Source: Erythrobacter litoralis (lineage in GTDB: Bacteria; Pseudomonadota; Alphaproteobacteria; Sphingomonadales; Sphingomonadaceae). From it: 64,000 nucleotides of DNA. Positions 38,387-47,214 of this stretch are shown piece after piece (the stretch's first letter is position 1; each line of letters starts with the position of its first letter). The stretch is from contig NZ_SOSI01000002.1 of assembly GCF_029760855.1 (NCBI RefSeq), forward strand, positions 496,001 to 560,000, in the 5' to 3' direction. The notes under the pieces were generated by a model that made no database searches, was not told the origin of the DNA, and was given only the letters and a program-made list of their open reading frames with translations. A program made the translations under genes and the position numbers.

Positions 38387-39615
38387 GCCGGGTTCCCCCC
38401 CGACCACATCCCCTCGCCCGCTCAGTTGCCGCCGAGCGGGCGAATGCCATGCTGGAGCGGGCATGGGCGCGCGGATGTGCATCGAAGCCCAGTCTCGACC
38501 CCGACCGCATCTGGTACGACGCGGCCAAAGGCTATTCCCCGCAGGACGAACGTTCGATCCGAAGCGAGGAGGACGTCGCAGATTTTCGCGAACGGCTGAA
38601 CTGGCTATGCCGATCCTTGCGCGAAGAAGCCGACCTTAATGCGCTCGGCCTCGTCATGGCCTATGGACAATTGCGCAAGGCGGTGCGCGAACGGCACCAG
38701 CTCGGGCGGTTGTGGAACGAGAAGCCGAAGCTCGCCCGAACCCAAATCGCTCCGCCCATCGCGGTCGTCGGTGTGATGCGTTCGGGCACGACGCGGGTGC
38801 ATCGCTTGCTCGCGGCGGACCCGCGCCACTGCGGCACACGGTTCGGCGACAGCCATTATCCTGTCCCGTCCTCGCCCGATCTTCGCCCGCTCAAGGCGCG
38901 CGTCGGCCTGGCCCTGCTCGGCAGACTCGATCCTTGGCTGCAGATCATGCATCCGGTGACGCCGACCGGCATCGACGAGGAAATCGGCTGGCTTGCGGCC
39001 GCCCTCTCGCCGCCGTCCTACGAAGCGCAGTGGACCATTCCGTCCTTCGTCCGGTGGAGCGAAGCGCGCGATGCCCGCCCCGTCTATGCCGAATTTGCGC
39101 GTATCCTACGCACCGATGCGGCGCATCATGGCAATGCCGGGAAAACCCGCATTCTGAAGTGTCCGCAATTCACCGAAGATCTGCCTGCTTTGCTATCAGC
39201 GTTTCCGGACCTCCGCATTGTCGCCACCGCCCGCGATCCCGATGCCGTATGGCGCAGCGCCGTTTCGATGGTCACATGCCAGAGCGGATATCAAACCCGT
39301 TCACCGGACCTCACCCGCGTCGAAGCCGAATGCGACCGGAAACTGCGGTATCGCAGCGCGTCGATGGATGAGGGACTTAAAGGAACCGATCGACCGGTCG
39401 CACGCGTGAGCTTCTCCGAACTCAATCGCGATTGGAGAGAGGCGGTCAGCAAGATTTACGCGCAAATCGGTCTGACCCTCGATGCGTCGGCGCTTCGGGC
39501 GATGGAAGCGGAAGTAAGCCGCACTCCGAAACGCTCGCTCGCTTCCCACCGCAAGCAGATCGACGACTTCGCGCTCGAGCGGCCTAGGCCGCCCGCCGAA
39601 GCGGTCAGCCTTTAA
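38383..39615 (+). CDS. Sulfotransferase-family protein
   Basis: The 410-residue protein contains the P-loop-like 5'-phosphosulphate motif of the sulfotransferase superfamily in GVMRSGTTRVHRLLA and a 3'-phosphate motif in IVATARDPDAVWRSAVSM. Such enzymes transfer sulphate from PAPS to lipids, sugars or other molecules, and many bacterial members of this 400-residue type are uncharacterised. The start TTG (38383) overlaps the preceding stop, and no better start exists nearby. It is the last gene of the purM cluster. Confidence 0.8.
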   Translation: MSRVPPRPHPLARSVAAERANAMLERAWARGCASKPSLDPDRIWYDAAKGYSPQDERSIRSEEDVADFRERLNWLCRSLREEADLNALGLVMAYGQLRKAVRERHQLGRLWNEKPKLARTQIAPPIAVVGVMRSGTTRVHRLLAADPRHCGTRFGDSHYPVPSSPDLRPLKARVGLALLGRLDPWLQIMHPVTPTGIDEEIGWLAAALSPPSYEAQWTIPSFVRWSEARDARPVYAEFARILRTDAAHHGNAGKTRILKCPQFTEDLPALLSAFPDLRIVATARDPDAVWRSAVSMVTCQSGYQTRSPDLTRVEAECDRKLRYRSASMDEGLKGTDRPVARVSFSELNRDWREAVSKIYAQIGLTLDASALRAMEAEVSRTPKRSLASHRKQIDDFALERPRPPAEAVSL

Positions 39616-40045
39616 GGCGGGCAGGTCTCGAAACGGATGCCGGAAGATCGCGAAATTTGGGCAAGGTCAATTTGTTACCTTGCCGCATGGTCTCGATATA
39701 ATTGACCACGCCGTTTTCGAAGGCAAAGCGCCAAAACGCCGTACCCGTAATTTCTTCGTGTCGACTTTCCACTCGGCCGCGCAGCAACACTTCGTCACCG
39801 TTGTGCGTCGTCAGATCAATATGGACTTCAAGATCGCTGTAGACCTTGCGGAAGGCCTGGTCGCGCTTCAGGAAAGCGTCACGCCCTTCGATCCGTGCTC
39901 CGCCGATATCGGCAACCACAAGATCCTCCGCGAGATAAATCGATGCCTGTTCGGTGTCGCCCGCGTCGAGGCAGGACAGCAGATTATTCACCGACGCTTC
40001 GCGCCAGCGCTTGCTTTTCTTCCCGAAGAATACAGACCACACCAT
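39605..40045 (-). CDS. SnoaL/NTF2-like protein
   Basis: The 146-residue product has the NTF2-like cone pattern: helix REASVNNLLSCLDAGD, EDLVVADIGG and strands EVLLRGRVESRHEEIT and GTAFWRFAFENGVVNYIE. Members are small isomerases, hydratases or binding proteins, and the active-site residue is not evident here. It is convergent with the sulfotransferase gene, overlapping it by 11 nt. The GXXIEGRDAFLKRDQ segment is typical. Confidence 0.75.
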   Translation of the reverse strand: MVWSVFFGKKSKRWREASVNNLLSCLDAGDTEQASIYLAEDLVVADIGGARIEGRDAFLKRDQAFRKVYSDLEVHIDLTTHNGDEVLLRGRVESRHEEITGTAFWRFAFENGVVNYIETMRQGNKLTLPKFRDLPASVSRPARLKG

Positions 40046-40119
40046 CCCATGGGCGCTTTAGCACCCACAAGCGAAACCGCCATTCACTTTTGATGTAGTG
40101 GCGGCAGGTGGAGATTTAT

Positions 40120-40151
40120 TTGCGGGCGGCTGAGATCCGAGCCGCCCGCAA
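40120..40151 (-). terminator. Strong hairpin downstream of ndk
   Basis: Perfect 12-bp arms TTGCGGGCGGCT and AGCCGCCCGCAA flank an 8-nt loop, 16 nt past the ndk stop. Read on the minus strand it is followed by ATAAATC, with few Ts, so it may terminate inefficiently or protect the mRNA. It is the strongest hairpin in this part of the window. Confidence 0.55.
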
Positions 40152-40166
40152 TATACTTAACGATTA

Positions 40167-40589
40167 TTAACCGACGATTTCATCTTCGTCGAAGAAGAAC
40201 TTGATCTCGTTCGCCGCATTTTCGTCCGAATCGGAACCGTGAACCGAATTCGCTTCGATGCTTTCGGCATAGGTCTTGCGGATCGTGCCTTCTTCGGCAT
40301 CGGCGGGGTTGGTTGCACCCATGACGTCGCGATTGCGCTTCACCGCGTCTTCGCCTTCCAGAACCTGTACTACGACCGGGCCGCTGACCATGAAATCGAC
40401 GAGTTCGCCGTAGAAGGGGCGGTCCTTATGGACTTCGTAGAACCCCTCGGCCTGCTCACGCGACATCTGGATGCGCTTGGAGGCGACGACGCGCAGGCCC
40501 GCATCTTCCAGCATCTTGGTTACGGCGCCGGTCAGGTTGCGGCGGGTGGCATCGGGCTTGATGATCGAAAAGGTGCGGGTGGCCGCCAT
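40167..40589 (-). CDS. ndk: Nucleoside diphosphate kinase
   Basis: The 140-residue enzyme equalises nucleoside triphosphate pools by phosphohistidine transfer. The active-site pattern is [16 protein letters not shown] with its His, and [16 protein letters not shown] is the start of the family. An upstream ATG would add six residues, but the ATG at 40589 has an AAGGAT site and fits the family. It is a single gene with a hairpin after it. Confidence 0.97.
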   Translation of the reverse strand: MAATRTFSIIKPDATRRNLTGAVTKMLEDAGLRVVASKRIQMSREQAEGFYEVHKDRPFYGELVDFMVSGPVVVQVLEGEDAVKRNRDVMGATNPADAEEGTIRKTYAESIEANSVHGSDSDENAANEIKFFFDEDEIVG

Positions 40590-40666
40590 GATAAAATCCT
40601 TCGTCATGTAAGGGGGAATAAGCTGGCCGCGCCCCTAGCGCCGGGCGGGCGAAGCGGCAAGCCGTT

Positions 40667-41170
40667 CTAAAACCCCTTGCCAACGACCAGCTGAGCCTGC
40701 GTGACGTTGCCTTCGCGACGTGCATTGATGGAGAAGGTCAGTTGCAGCGCAGCATTCTCGCCGCCGAGCGTGAGGCTTTCGCTGCCCGGCACATCGACAT
40801 TCGGCGTAATGCCGGCGGCGGCGGCCAGTTCTCGGTAGAAGGCGATGACTTCGCGAGGTGTATCGACCGTCTCGAAATCGAGATAGACGAGCCGCGCATC
40901 GGCCTGCTCGACCCTTGTATTGTGCAGCACCTCCGCACCGGGATAGGCCACGAAAGGTTCGGGCAAAGCGGCGGGAAGGTTTTCACCTGCTTTGAGGCGC
41001 GTTACCACGCCTTCCGGATCGACATGTTCGGCAGAGACAGAACCGGTCGCAGGGTCGATATCGTAGCGGCCTGCCGTTTCCAAACGTGTAGCGGGCTCGC
41101 CTTCCGGCTCCTGCGAACCGCAGGCGGTCAGCGCTAGCGCGCATAGCGGAAGACAGAAGCGGGCGACCAT
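40667..41170 (-). CDS. Lipoprotein of unknown function
   Basis: The 167-residue product has a short signal with lipobox LTAC near residue 17 (LPLCALALTAC), so it should be lipid-anchored. A variable region is followed by VDTPREVIAFYRELAAAAG and a beta-rich C-terminal half that may form a small sandwich. No family is recognised, although the FYR..AA pattern recalls periplasmic proteins in which an amphipathic helix follows a strand. It sits between ndk and holC, in the same direction. Confidence 0.7.
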   Translation of the reverse strand: MVARFCLPLCALALTACGSQEPEGEPATRLETAGRYDIDPATGSVSAEHVDPEGVVTRLKAGENLPAALPEPFVAYPGAEVLHNTRVEQADARLVYLDFETVDTPREVIAFYRELAAAAGITPNVDVPGSESLTLGGENAALQLTFSINARREGNVTQAQLVVGKGF

Positions 41171-41203
41171 GCCGGACCGACGGGTGAGCGCCGCGCCGGT
41201 TCC

Positions 41204-41644
41204 TCAGCCGGCGAGTTTCCAGCGCCCGCGTTCGTCCTGCTTGAAGAAGCGCCGCTCGATATCGTCACGACCTGCGAATTGGCGCCAAAGATCGCGCGCG
41301 GCATCGGTGGCGGTGTCATCGAACAGCAGGATCGCCCGCTCGAACGCTGCTGCATCTTCGCGCCATTCGCCGTCCGCGAGCAAAGTCATTGTGGCATCGT
41401 TCGTCCGGTCGCACGTCTCGCCGATCAGGATCGGCTGGCGGTCGGCCCCGGCCTCATCCGCCATGCCGTTCGCCAGGAAAGCAGGCGGGTCCTGCGCCCA
41501 CAGTGCGTCCGATAGGCGGCGGCGCAAGGCTTCGTCGCGCGCAACCATGGCCAGCCTGGCACCGCTTTCCAGGACCTTGCCCGCCAGAAGGGGAACGACC
41601 CGCTCCACCGGATCGCGCGACAGCTGATAGAAATCGACCTGCAT
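41204..41644 (-). CDS. holC: DNA polymerase III chi subunit
   Basis: The 146-residue protein is the chi clamp-loader-associated subunit, which ties the polymerase to single-stranded DNA-binding protein. YQLSRDPVERVVPLLAGKVLESGARLAMVA and RQPILIGETC are the family's typical parts. In many proteobacteria holC follows pepA, and it does here apart from a micro-ORF between them. Confidence 0.88.
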   Translation of the reverse strand: MQVDFYQLSRDPVERVVPLLAGKVLESGARLAMVARDEALRRRLSDALWAQDPPAFLANGMADEAGADRQPILIGETCDRTNDATMTLLADGEWREDAAAFERAILLFDDTATDAARDLWRQFAGRDDIERRFFKQDERGRWKLAG

Positions 41645-41648
41645 CGCG

Positions 41649-41798
41649 CTATGCTCCGCCCTTGTTGCGGCGGCACCGTTCGGAGCAGTACTTCACCGCG
41701 TCCCAATCGCGCGCCCATTTCTTCCGCCACGCGAAATCGAGGCCGCAGGCGGCGCAGACCTTGGTCGGAAGATCGCCCTTGCGCCGCATCTTCGCCAT
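41649..41798 (-). CDS. DUF2256 zinc-binding micro-protein
   Basis: A 49-residue product, shorter than most gene callers report. It starts MAKMRRKGDLP, contains CAACGLDFAWRKKWARDWD and YCSERCRRNK, and ends in a short basic tail. The two CxxC/CxxxC pairs suggest one zinc ribbon, the pattern of the DUF2256 family. Role unknown; such proteins occur beside unrelated housekeeping genes. It begins 24 nt after pepA and ends 5 nt before holC's ATG, all on the minus strand. Confidence 0.85.
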   Translation of the reverse strand: MAKMRRKGDLPTKVCAACGLDFAWRKKWARDWDAVKYCSERCRRNKGGA

Positions 41799-41822
41799 TA
41801 TCCGCGCGCCCCGCTATTCAGT

Positions 41823-43283
41823 TCAACCTTCGGCGGTTTCGGCGATCAGCGTATCGATAAGTCGCACACCGAAACCGGTTGCGCCCTTGCCCCAGGTGCG
41901 GCCGGGCTTATCCGACCAGACCATTCCGGCGACGTCGCAATGCGCCCATGGCGTACCGTCCGCAATGAAGCGCTGGAGGAATTGCGCCGCAGTGATCGAA
42001 CCGGCGGCGCGGCCACCGATGTTCTTCATGTCGGCAATCGGACTGTCGAGTAGCTTGTCGTAAGCCGGACCGATCGGCATGCGCCACACCTTGTCGCCGC
42101 TCTTCGTACCGGCGGCAGCGAGGTCGCCAGCCAGCGTATCGTCGTTGGAGAATACGCCCGCATATTCATGGCCCAGCGCAACGATCATAGCGCCGGTCAG
42201 CGTGGCGAAATCGACGATCCGCGCGGGTTCGTGCTCCTGCTGCACCCAGTGGAGCGCATCGGCCAGCACCAGCCGCCCTTCAGCGTCGGTGTTGAGCACT
42301 TCGATGGTCTGCCCGCTCATGCTGGTGACCACGTCACTCGGGCGCAGGGCGTTGCCATCGGGCATGTTTTCCACGAGCCCCATCACGCCGATGATATTGG
42401 CCTTGGCCTTGCGCTTTACGAGCGCGAGCATACCGCCCGCGACCGCGCCGGCGCCGCCCATGTCCCACTTCATGTCTTCCATGCCCGCGCCCGGCTTGAT
42501 GGAGATGCCGCCGGAATCGAAGGTCACGCCCTTGCCGACGAAGGCGGTCGGCGCTTCGCCGCTTTTGCCACCGTTCCAGCGAATGGCGAGCAGGCGCGAA
42601 CCGCGCGCCGAGCCCTGCCCGACACTGAGCAAAGAGCCCATGCCGAGTTCTTCCATCTGGTCGTCATCAAGCACGACGATCTCGGCGCCGGTGCCTTCGA
42701 ACCGCTCGCGGCAGCGGGCGACGAAGCTTTCGGGATAGAGGATGTTGGCCGGTTCGGTGACAAGTTCGCGAGTGAATTCGATGCCATCGGCGAGATGTCC
42801 GGCCTTCGTCCAGGCATCTTCCGCTCCGTCGGGCGCCCCGACTATGGTCAGGGTTTCGAGCGTGACCTTCTGCTCGTCCTTCATCTTGGTGCGGTAGATA
42901 TCGTACCGCCAGTTGCGCAGCCGGATGCCGAGGACGACATGCGCCGCTTCCTGCGCCGAAAGGCCCGCATCGGACAGGTCGAGGACGAGTTCCTCCACTC
43001 CGATGCTTTGATACTTCGCCGCCAGAGCCGCGCCCGCTTTTTCCAGATTGGCCAGCCGTTCCTCGGCATCGGGCATACCCGCTCCGACAATGGCGAGCCG
43101 TGCGACGGTATCGCCGCTTTCCTCGAACCCGTCGAACACCTGCCCCGGCGTCCCCTTGAAGCGCGCAGCCTCGGCCCCTTCGCGCATTGCGCGCGACAGG
43201 GAAGATGGCAGCTTGCCCTTGTCGGCGATCTGCGCAATGAGGCGCGCCGCCTGCGGACGGGTCTGGCTAAACTGGATGTGCAT
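41823..43283 (-). CDS. pepA: Leucyl aminopeptidase (M17)
   Basis: The 486-residue aminopeptidase has the M17 C-terminal catalytic domain: VGKGVTFDSGGISIKPG, WDMGGAGAV and the NTDAEGRLVLADAL signature with the metal ligands. It releases N-terminal residues in the cytoplasm. The N-terminal domain is variable as usual. The natural start is MHIQFSQT at 43283; the frame is open further but overlaps the lptD region antisense. It is divergent from lptD at 43384. Confidence 0.95.
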   Translation of the reverse strand: MHIQFSQTRPQAARLIAQIADKGKLPSSLSRAMREGAEAARFKGTPGQVFDGFEESGDTVARLAIVGAGMPDAEERLANLEKAGAALAAKYQSIGVEELVLDLSDAGLSAQEAAHVVLGIRLRNWRYDIYRTKMKDEQKVTLETLTIVGAPDGAEDAWTKAGHLADGIEFTRELVTEPANILYPESFVARCRERFEGTGAEIVVLDDDQMEELGMGSLLSVGQGSARGSRLLAIRWNGGKSGEAPTAFVGKGVTFDSGGISIKPGAGMEDMKWDMGGAGAVAGGMLALVKRKAKANIIGVMGLVENMPDGNALRPSDVVTSMSGQTIEVLNTDAEGRLVLADALHWVQQEHEPARIVDFATLTGAMIVALGHEYAGVFSNDDTLAGDLAAAGTKSGDKVWRMPIGPAYDKLLDSPIADMKNIGGRAAGSITAAQFLQRFIADGTPWAHCDVAGMVWSDKPGRTWGKGATGFGVRLIDTLIAETAEG

Positions 43284-43383
43284 GGAAACTCCTGAGAAAC
43301 TGGGTGCGCGCAGCCTTGCGGACCGGGCCGGGGCTGCGTCGTTGTCGATTGCAGTTAGGAGCGGCGGGTGCGATAGGCAAGCG

Positions 43384-45738
43384 ATGCTCCCGCCAGCCGA
43401 GCCTGCCTTGCGTCCCTTCGCATCCATGCTCGCCCTAGCGTTGGCGCTTGCGTTCGCAGCGCCTGCCATGGCGCAGGAAGGCGCGGCGACCGGGACCGGC
43501 ACGGTCGAGGAGCCGGAAGGCGAAAGCCCGACCGACATTCCGGCGCCGCAAGACCCGTTGATGCGCGATGTCGCCGATCCGGACAACCAGCCCGGCCTTC
43601 CGCCCGCCACGCCCGAATTCAACGCAGCCGGCGAACGCCAGATCGGCTTCGCGGCCGATATCCTGAGCTACGATTCCAACGGCGAGACGGTCACCGCCGA
43701 GGGCAATGTCGTCCTGACGTCGGGCGACCGTTCCGTCCGTGCCGACAGCGTGACGTGGAACCAGACGACCGGCGAGATCTATGCGAGCGGCAACGTCCGC
43801 TTCGTCGATGAGGACGGCAACCAGCTCTATTCCGATCGCATCGAACTCAACGACCGGTTCGAGGCGGGGTCGCTCGAGAACCTCCTGCTCGCCTTGCGCG
43901 AAGGCGGTCGTCTTGCTGCGGAATCGGGCTCGCGCGCGGCGGACGGTACCGTCGAACTGAACCGTGCGGCCTATACCGCCTGCGAAGTCGTCACGCCCGA
44001 AGGCTGTCCAAAAGAGCCGAGCTGGCGCATCACGGCGGAGCGCGTGGTGTACGAGCCGGCCGAATCGCGAGTGCGCTTCTCCGATGCTTATCTGGAATTA
44101 TTCGGCGCCCGCATCCTGCCCTTGCCCGGACTCACGATCCGCACCGATGGCGGGCCCTCTTCCGGCGCACTGATTCCCGATTTCCGGGTCTCACGACGCA
44201 ATGGTGTCGAGGTATCCGGAAGCTATTACGTCCGCCTTGCCCCGAACAAGGACCTGACCGCCTCCGCCTACCTCTTCACCGAAGCGCCGCCGATGGTGTC
44301 GGCGCAGTGGCGGCATCTGACCGACAAGGGCGCGTACCAGATCACCGGCTACGCTACCTACAGCCAGCGCCTGACCGACTTCGGCGCCGAGACCCTCTCG
44401 AGCCAGTCCGATCCGCGCGGATATCTGTTCGCCAACGGCAAGTTCCAGTTCACGCCCGAATGGAGCCTGACGAGCTCGATCCGCGTCGCCAGCGACCGCA
44501 CCTTCCTTCGGCGTTACGATATCAGCCGCGACGATCGGCTTCGCTCGATGGTCGAACTGGAACGGATCGACGACAGTTCGTATTTCTCGCTGGCCGGCTG
44601 GGCGACACAGACGCTGCGGCTCAATCAGGATCAGGGACAGGTTCCGATCGCCCTCCCCGTGCTCGACTATCGCAAACGACTGAGCGATCCTGTGCTGGGG
44701 GGTAAGGTAGAGCTCCAGGCGAACACGCTGGCGATAACCCGTACCGAAGGCCAGGATACGCAGCGCGCTTTTGCCAAAGCCAAATGGGATCTGCGTACCG
44801 TAACCCCTCTCGGCCAAGTTCTCACCCTCACCGCGCTTGCTCGCGGCGACATGTACCATTCGGACCAGAACGAGCTGACCGACACCGTCAGCTATCGCGG
44901 CAATAGCGGCTGGCAAGGCCGTGGCATCGCGCTGGGTGCAGCCGATGTCGAATGGCCGCTGGTCGGAGCATTTCTGGGCGGGACACAGGTTCTGACGCCG
45001 CGTGTGCAACTGGTCGTGACGCCGCCCGTGCCTAATTTGGACATTCCGAACGAGGATGCACGCGCGATCGATCTGGAAGATTCGAACCTGTTCGCCCTCA
45101 ACCGCTTCCCCGGTTACGACCGCTTCGAGGACGGTGCACGCGTCACATACGGGTTCGATTGGGAAATGCGCCGGCCGGGCTGGGAAGTGAACGCCAATTT
45201 CGGCCAGTCCTTCAGGCTCGACAACGACCGGACGATCTTCCCCGACGGCACGGGCTTGTCCGAAAAGTTCAGCGACTTCGTCGGTCGGACCCAGGTGCGT
45301 TACCGCGACTTCGTGGCGGTCACCCACCGCTACCGGCTCGATAAGGACAATCTCGCCGTCCGCCGCAACGAATTCGATGCCACGATCGGCAGCCGCAAGA
45401 CTTATGCCGAAATCGGCTACCTTCGGCTCGATCGCAACATCATGACGGTGGAAGATTTGCAGGACCGTGAGGAGTTGCGTGCGGCGGCACGGGTCGCTTT
45501 CCTCAATTACTGGTCGGTTTTCGGATCCGGCGTCTTCAATCTTACCGATGCGGAGGAAGATGCCACTCTTTCTAGCGATGGCTTTCAGCCGATCCGCACC
45601 CGGCTCGGCTTCGCCTATCAGGACGACTGCCTCGAACTCGGGCTGACCTGGCGTCGGGATTACGTTTCGGCAGGGGACGCGCGGCGCGGCAATACCTTCC
45701 AAGTCTTCTTCGCCCTGCGCAATCTGGGGTTCCGCTGA
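43384..45738 (+). CDS. lptD: LptD, outer-membrane lipopolysaccharide assembly protein
   Basis: The 784-residue protein has a signal peptide (LALALAFAAPAMAQ), a Pro/Glu-rich linker, an N-terminal OstA domain (IGFAADILSYDSNGETVTAEGNV) and a large beta-barrel. Cysteine pairs lie in ACEVVTPEGC and near the end in DDCLELGLTW, as LptD needs disulfides. With LptE it inserts lipopolysaccharide into the outer leaflet. Relatives begin at this ATG. It heads lptD-surA-pdxA-rsmA, the same order as in E. coli. Confidence 0.95.
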   Translation: MLPPAEPALRPFASMLALALALAFAAPAMAQEGAATGTGTVEEPEGESPTDIPAPQDPLMRDVADPDNQPGLPPATPEFNAAGERQIGFAADILSYDSNGETVTAEGNVVLTSGDRSVRADSVTWNQTTGEIYASGNVRFVDEDGNQLYSDRIELNDRFEAGSLENLLLALREGGRLAAESGSRAADGTVELNRAAYTACEVVTPEGCPKEPSWRITAERVVYEPAESRVRFSDAYLELFGARILPLPGLTIRTDGGPSSGALIPDFRVSRRNGVEVSGSYYVRLAPNKDLTASAYLFTEAPPMVSAQWRHLTDKGAYQITGYATYSQRLTDFGAETLSSQSDPRGYLFANGKFQFTPEWSLTSSIRVASDRTFLRRYDISRDDRLRSMVELERIDDSSYFSLAGWATQTLRLNQDQGQVPIALPVLDYRKRLSDPVLGGKVELQANTLAITRTEGQDTQRAFAKAKWDLRTVTPLGQVLTLTALARGDMYHSDQNELTDTVSYRGNSGWQGRGIALGAADVEWPLVGAFLGGTQVLTPRVQLVVTPPVPNLDIPNEDARAIDLEDSNLFALNRFPGYDRFEDGARVTYGFDWEMRRPGWEVNANFGQSFRLDNDRTIFPDGTGLSEKFSDFVGRTQVRYRDFVAVTHRYRLDKDNLAVRRNEFDATIGSRKTYAEIGYLRLDRNIMTVEDLQDREELRAAARVAFLNYWSVFGSGVFNLTDAEEDATLSSDGFQPIRTRLGFAYQDDCLELGLTWRRDYVSAGDARRGNTFQVFFALRNLGFR

Positions 45739-45867
45739 GTCGGCCCCGTTGGCATCGGGCGGCAAACCCGCTATCCGCGCCCGCAATCAGCAACGGTTAA
45801 GCCGCCTCGCGGCATTCGATCGCATCTTCGGGCGCAGAAGCAAGCGCCGCAAACTGGAACGATACGC

Positions 45868-47214
45868 GTGAAAGCACATCTTTTTTCCAATCTGGTCGGC
45901 CTCGTATCCGCACTCGGCCTTGCTGCCACACCGCTCGCGGTGCAGGCGCAGGCCTCGCAGGCGGTCGAGAACGATCTGGGCCTGCCCGATCAGGTCACCA
46001 TGCTGACCAATCCCGATCCCAACGTCCGCCGAGCGACGGCGGTCGTGAACGGGCAAGTCATTACCGGTACCGATCTCAACCAGCGCCTCGCGCTGCTCAC
46101 GGCTGCTAACGAGCAGGAGCTGAGCGAACAGGAATTGCAGCAGGTCCGCGCGCAGGTGCTGCGCAACCTGATCGACGAGACCTTGCAGATCCAGGCTGCA
46201 CAGGCGGCGGATATCAATATCGCCCAGGCCGAAATCGATCAGACCTACAATCGCGTGGCTGCCCAGAACTTCGGGCAGCGCACCGATCAGATGGATCAGT
46301 ATCTCAGCAGCATCGGGTCTTCGCCGGGTTCGCTCAAGCGGCAGATCCAGGGTGAGCTCGCTTGGCAGCGCTTGCTGCGCCAGAAGGTCGCTTTCTTCGT
46401 CAACGTCTCGGCAGAGGAAGTGAACGAGTTGATGGAGCGGTTGAACGCGTCCAAAGGTACGGACGAGTACCGTCTCGGAGAAATCTACCTCTCGGCCAAT
46501 TCCGCCAACAAGACGGCGGTCGAGGCGAACGCTGCCAAGATCATGGAGCAGCTGCGCCAGGGCGGCAGTTTCGTCGCCTACGCCCGCCAGTTCTCCGAAG
46601 CCTCCACGGCGGCGGTGGGTGGTGACCTGGGCTGGATTCAGCTTCCCCAGCTCAAGAACGCGCAGCTCGAATCGGTCGCGCGCGAGATGGAGCCCGGCCA
46701 GCTCGTCGGTCCGATCGCGATACCCGGCGGCTATTCCATCCTGTATCTCATCGACAAGCGCCAGGTGCTGACCGCCGATCCGCGCGATGCGCTCCTTAGT
46801 CTCAAGCAGATCCAGGTCGGGTTCGAACCCGGCGCGAGCGAGGCGCAGAACCGGGCCAAGCTGCAGGAATTCACGGAAGGCGTGCAGGCCATGCGCGGCT
46901 GCGGCGATGCCGATCAGGCGGCGGCGGCCCTCGGTGCCAGCATCGTCAATAACGACCAGATCCGTGCACGTTCGCTGCCGGAGCAATTGCAGAACATCGT
47001 CTTGCAACTGCAGGTCGGCCAGACGACGCCACTGTTCGGGTCTGTCGAAGAGGGCGTGCGCGTCCTGATGCTGTGCGGCCGCGACGATCCACAAGCTGCC
47101 GAAGGGCCGGATTTCGACGAGTTGATGGCACAACTCGAGGACGAACGGATCGGCAAGGCTGCGCAGCGCTATCTGCGCGACCTGCGCAACGACGCCTATA
47201 TCGAGTACAACTGA
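45868..47214 (+). CDS. surA: SurA-type periplasmic chaperone and peptidyl-prolyl isomerase
   Basis: The 448-residue protein has a signal peptide, a SurA N-terminal helical region (VVNGQVITGTDLNQRLALL; ETLQIQAAQAADINI) and one clear parvulin domain from about residue 205 (EYRLGEIYLS, GGSFVAYARQFSEAS, GGDLGWI). It helps outer-membrane proteins fold. It starts at a GTG, 130 nt after lptD, and its TGA overlaps the apparent CTG start of pdxA. Confidence 0.93.
   Translation: MKAHLFSNLVGLVSALGLAATPLAVQAQASQAVENDLGLPDQVTMLTNPDPNVRRATAVVNGQVITGTDLNQRLALLTAANEQELSEQELQQVRAQVLRNLIDETLQIQAAQAADINIAQAEIDQTYNRVAAQNFGQRTDQMDQYLSSIGSSPGSLKRQIQGELAWQRLLRQKVAFFVNVSAEEVNELMERLNASKGTDEYRLGEIYLSANSANKTAVEANAAKIMEQLRQGGSFVAYARQFSEASTAAVGGDLGWIQLPQLKNAQLESVAREMEPGQLVGPIAIPGGYSILYLIDKRQVLTADPRDALLSLKQIQVGFEPGASEAQNRAKLQEFTEGVQAMRGCGDADQAAAALGASIVNNDQIRARSLPEQLQNIVLQLQVGQTTPLFGSVEEGVRVLMLCGRDDPQAAEGPDFDELMAQLEDERIGKAAQRYLRDLRNDAYIEYN

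Noticed and set aside
44191-45786. 531-codon open frame opposite lptD
   Set aside because: Antisense shadow; lptD has signal peptide and domain motifs.
45787-47133. 448-codon open frame opposite surA
   Set aside because: Antisense shadow; surA has clear parvulin and signal sequences.
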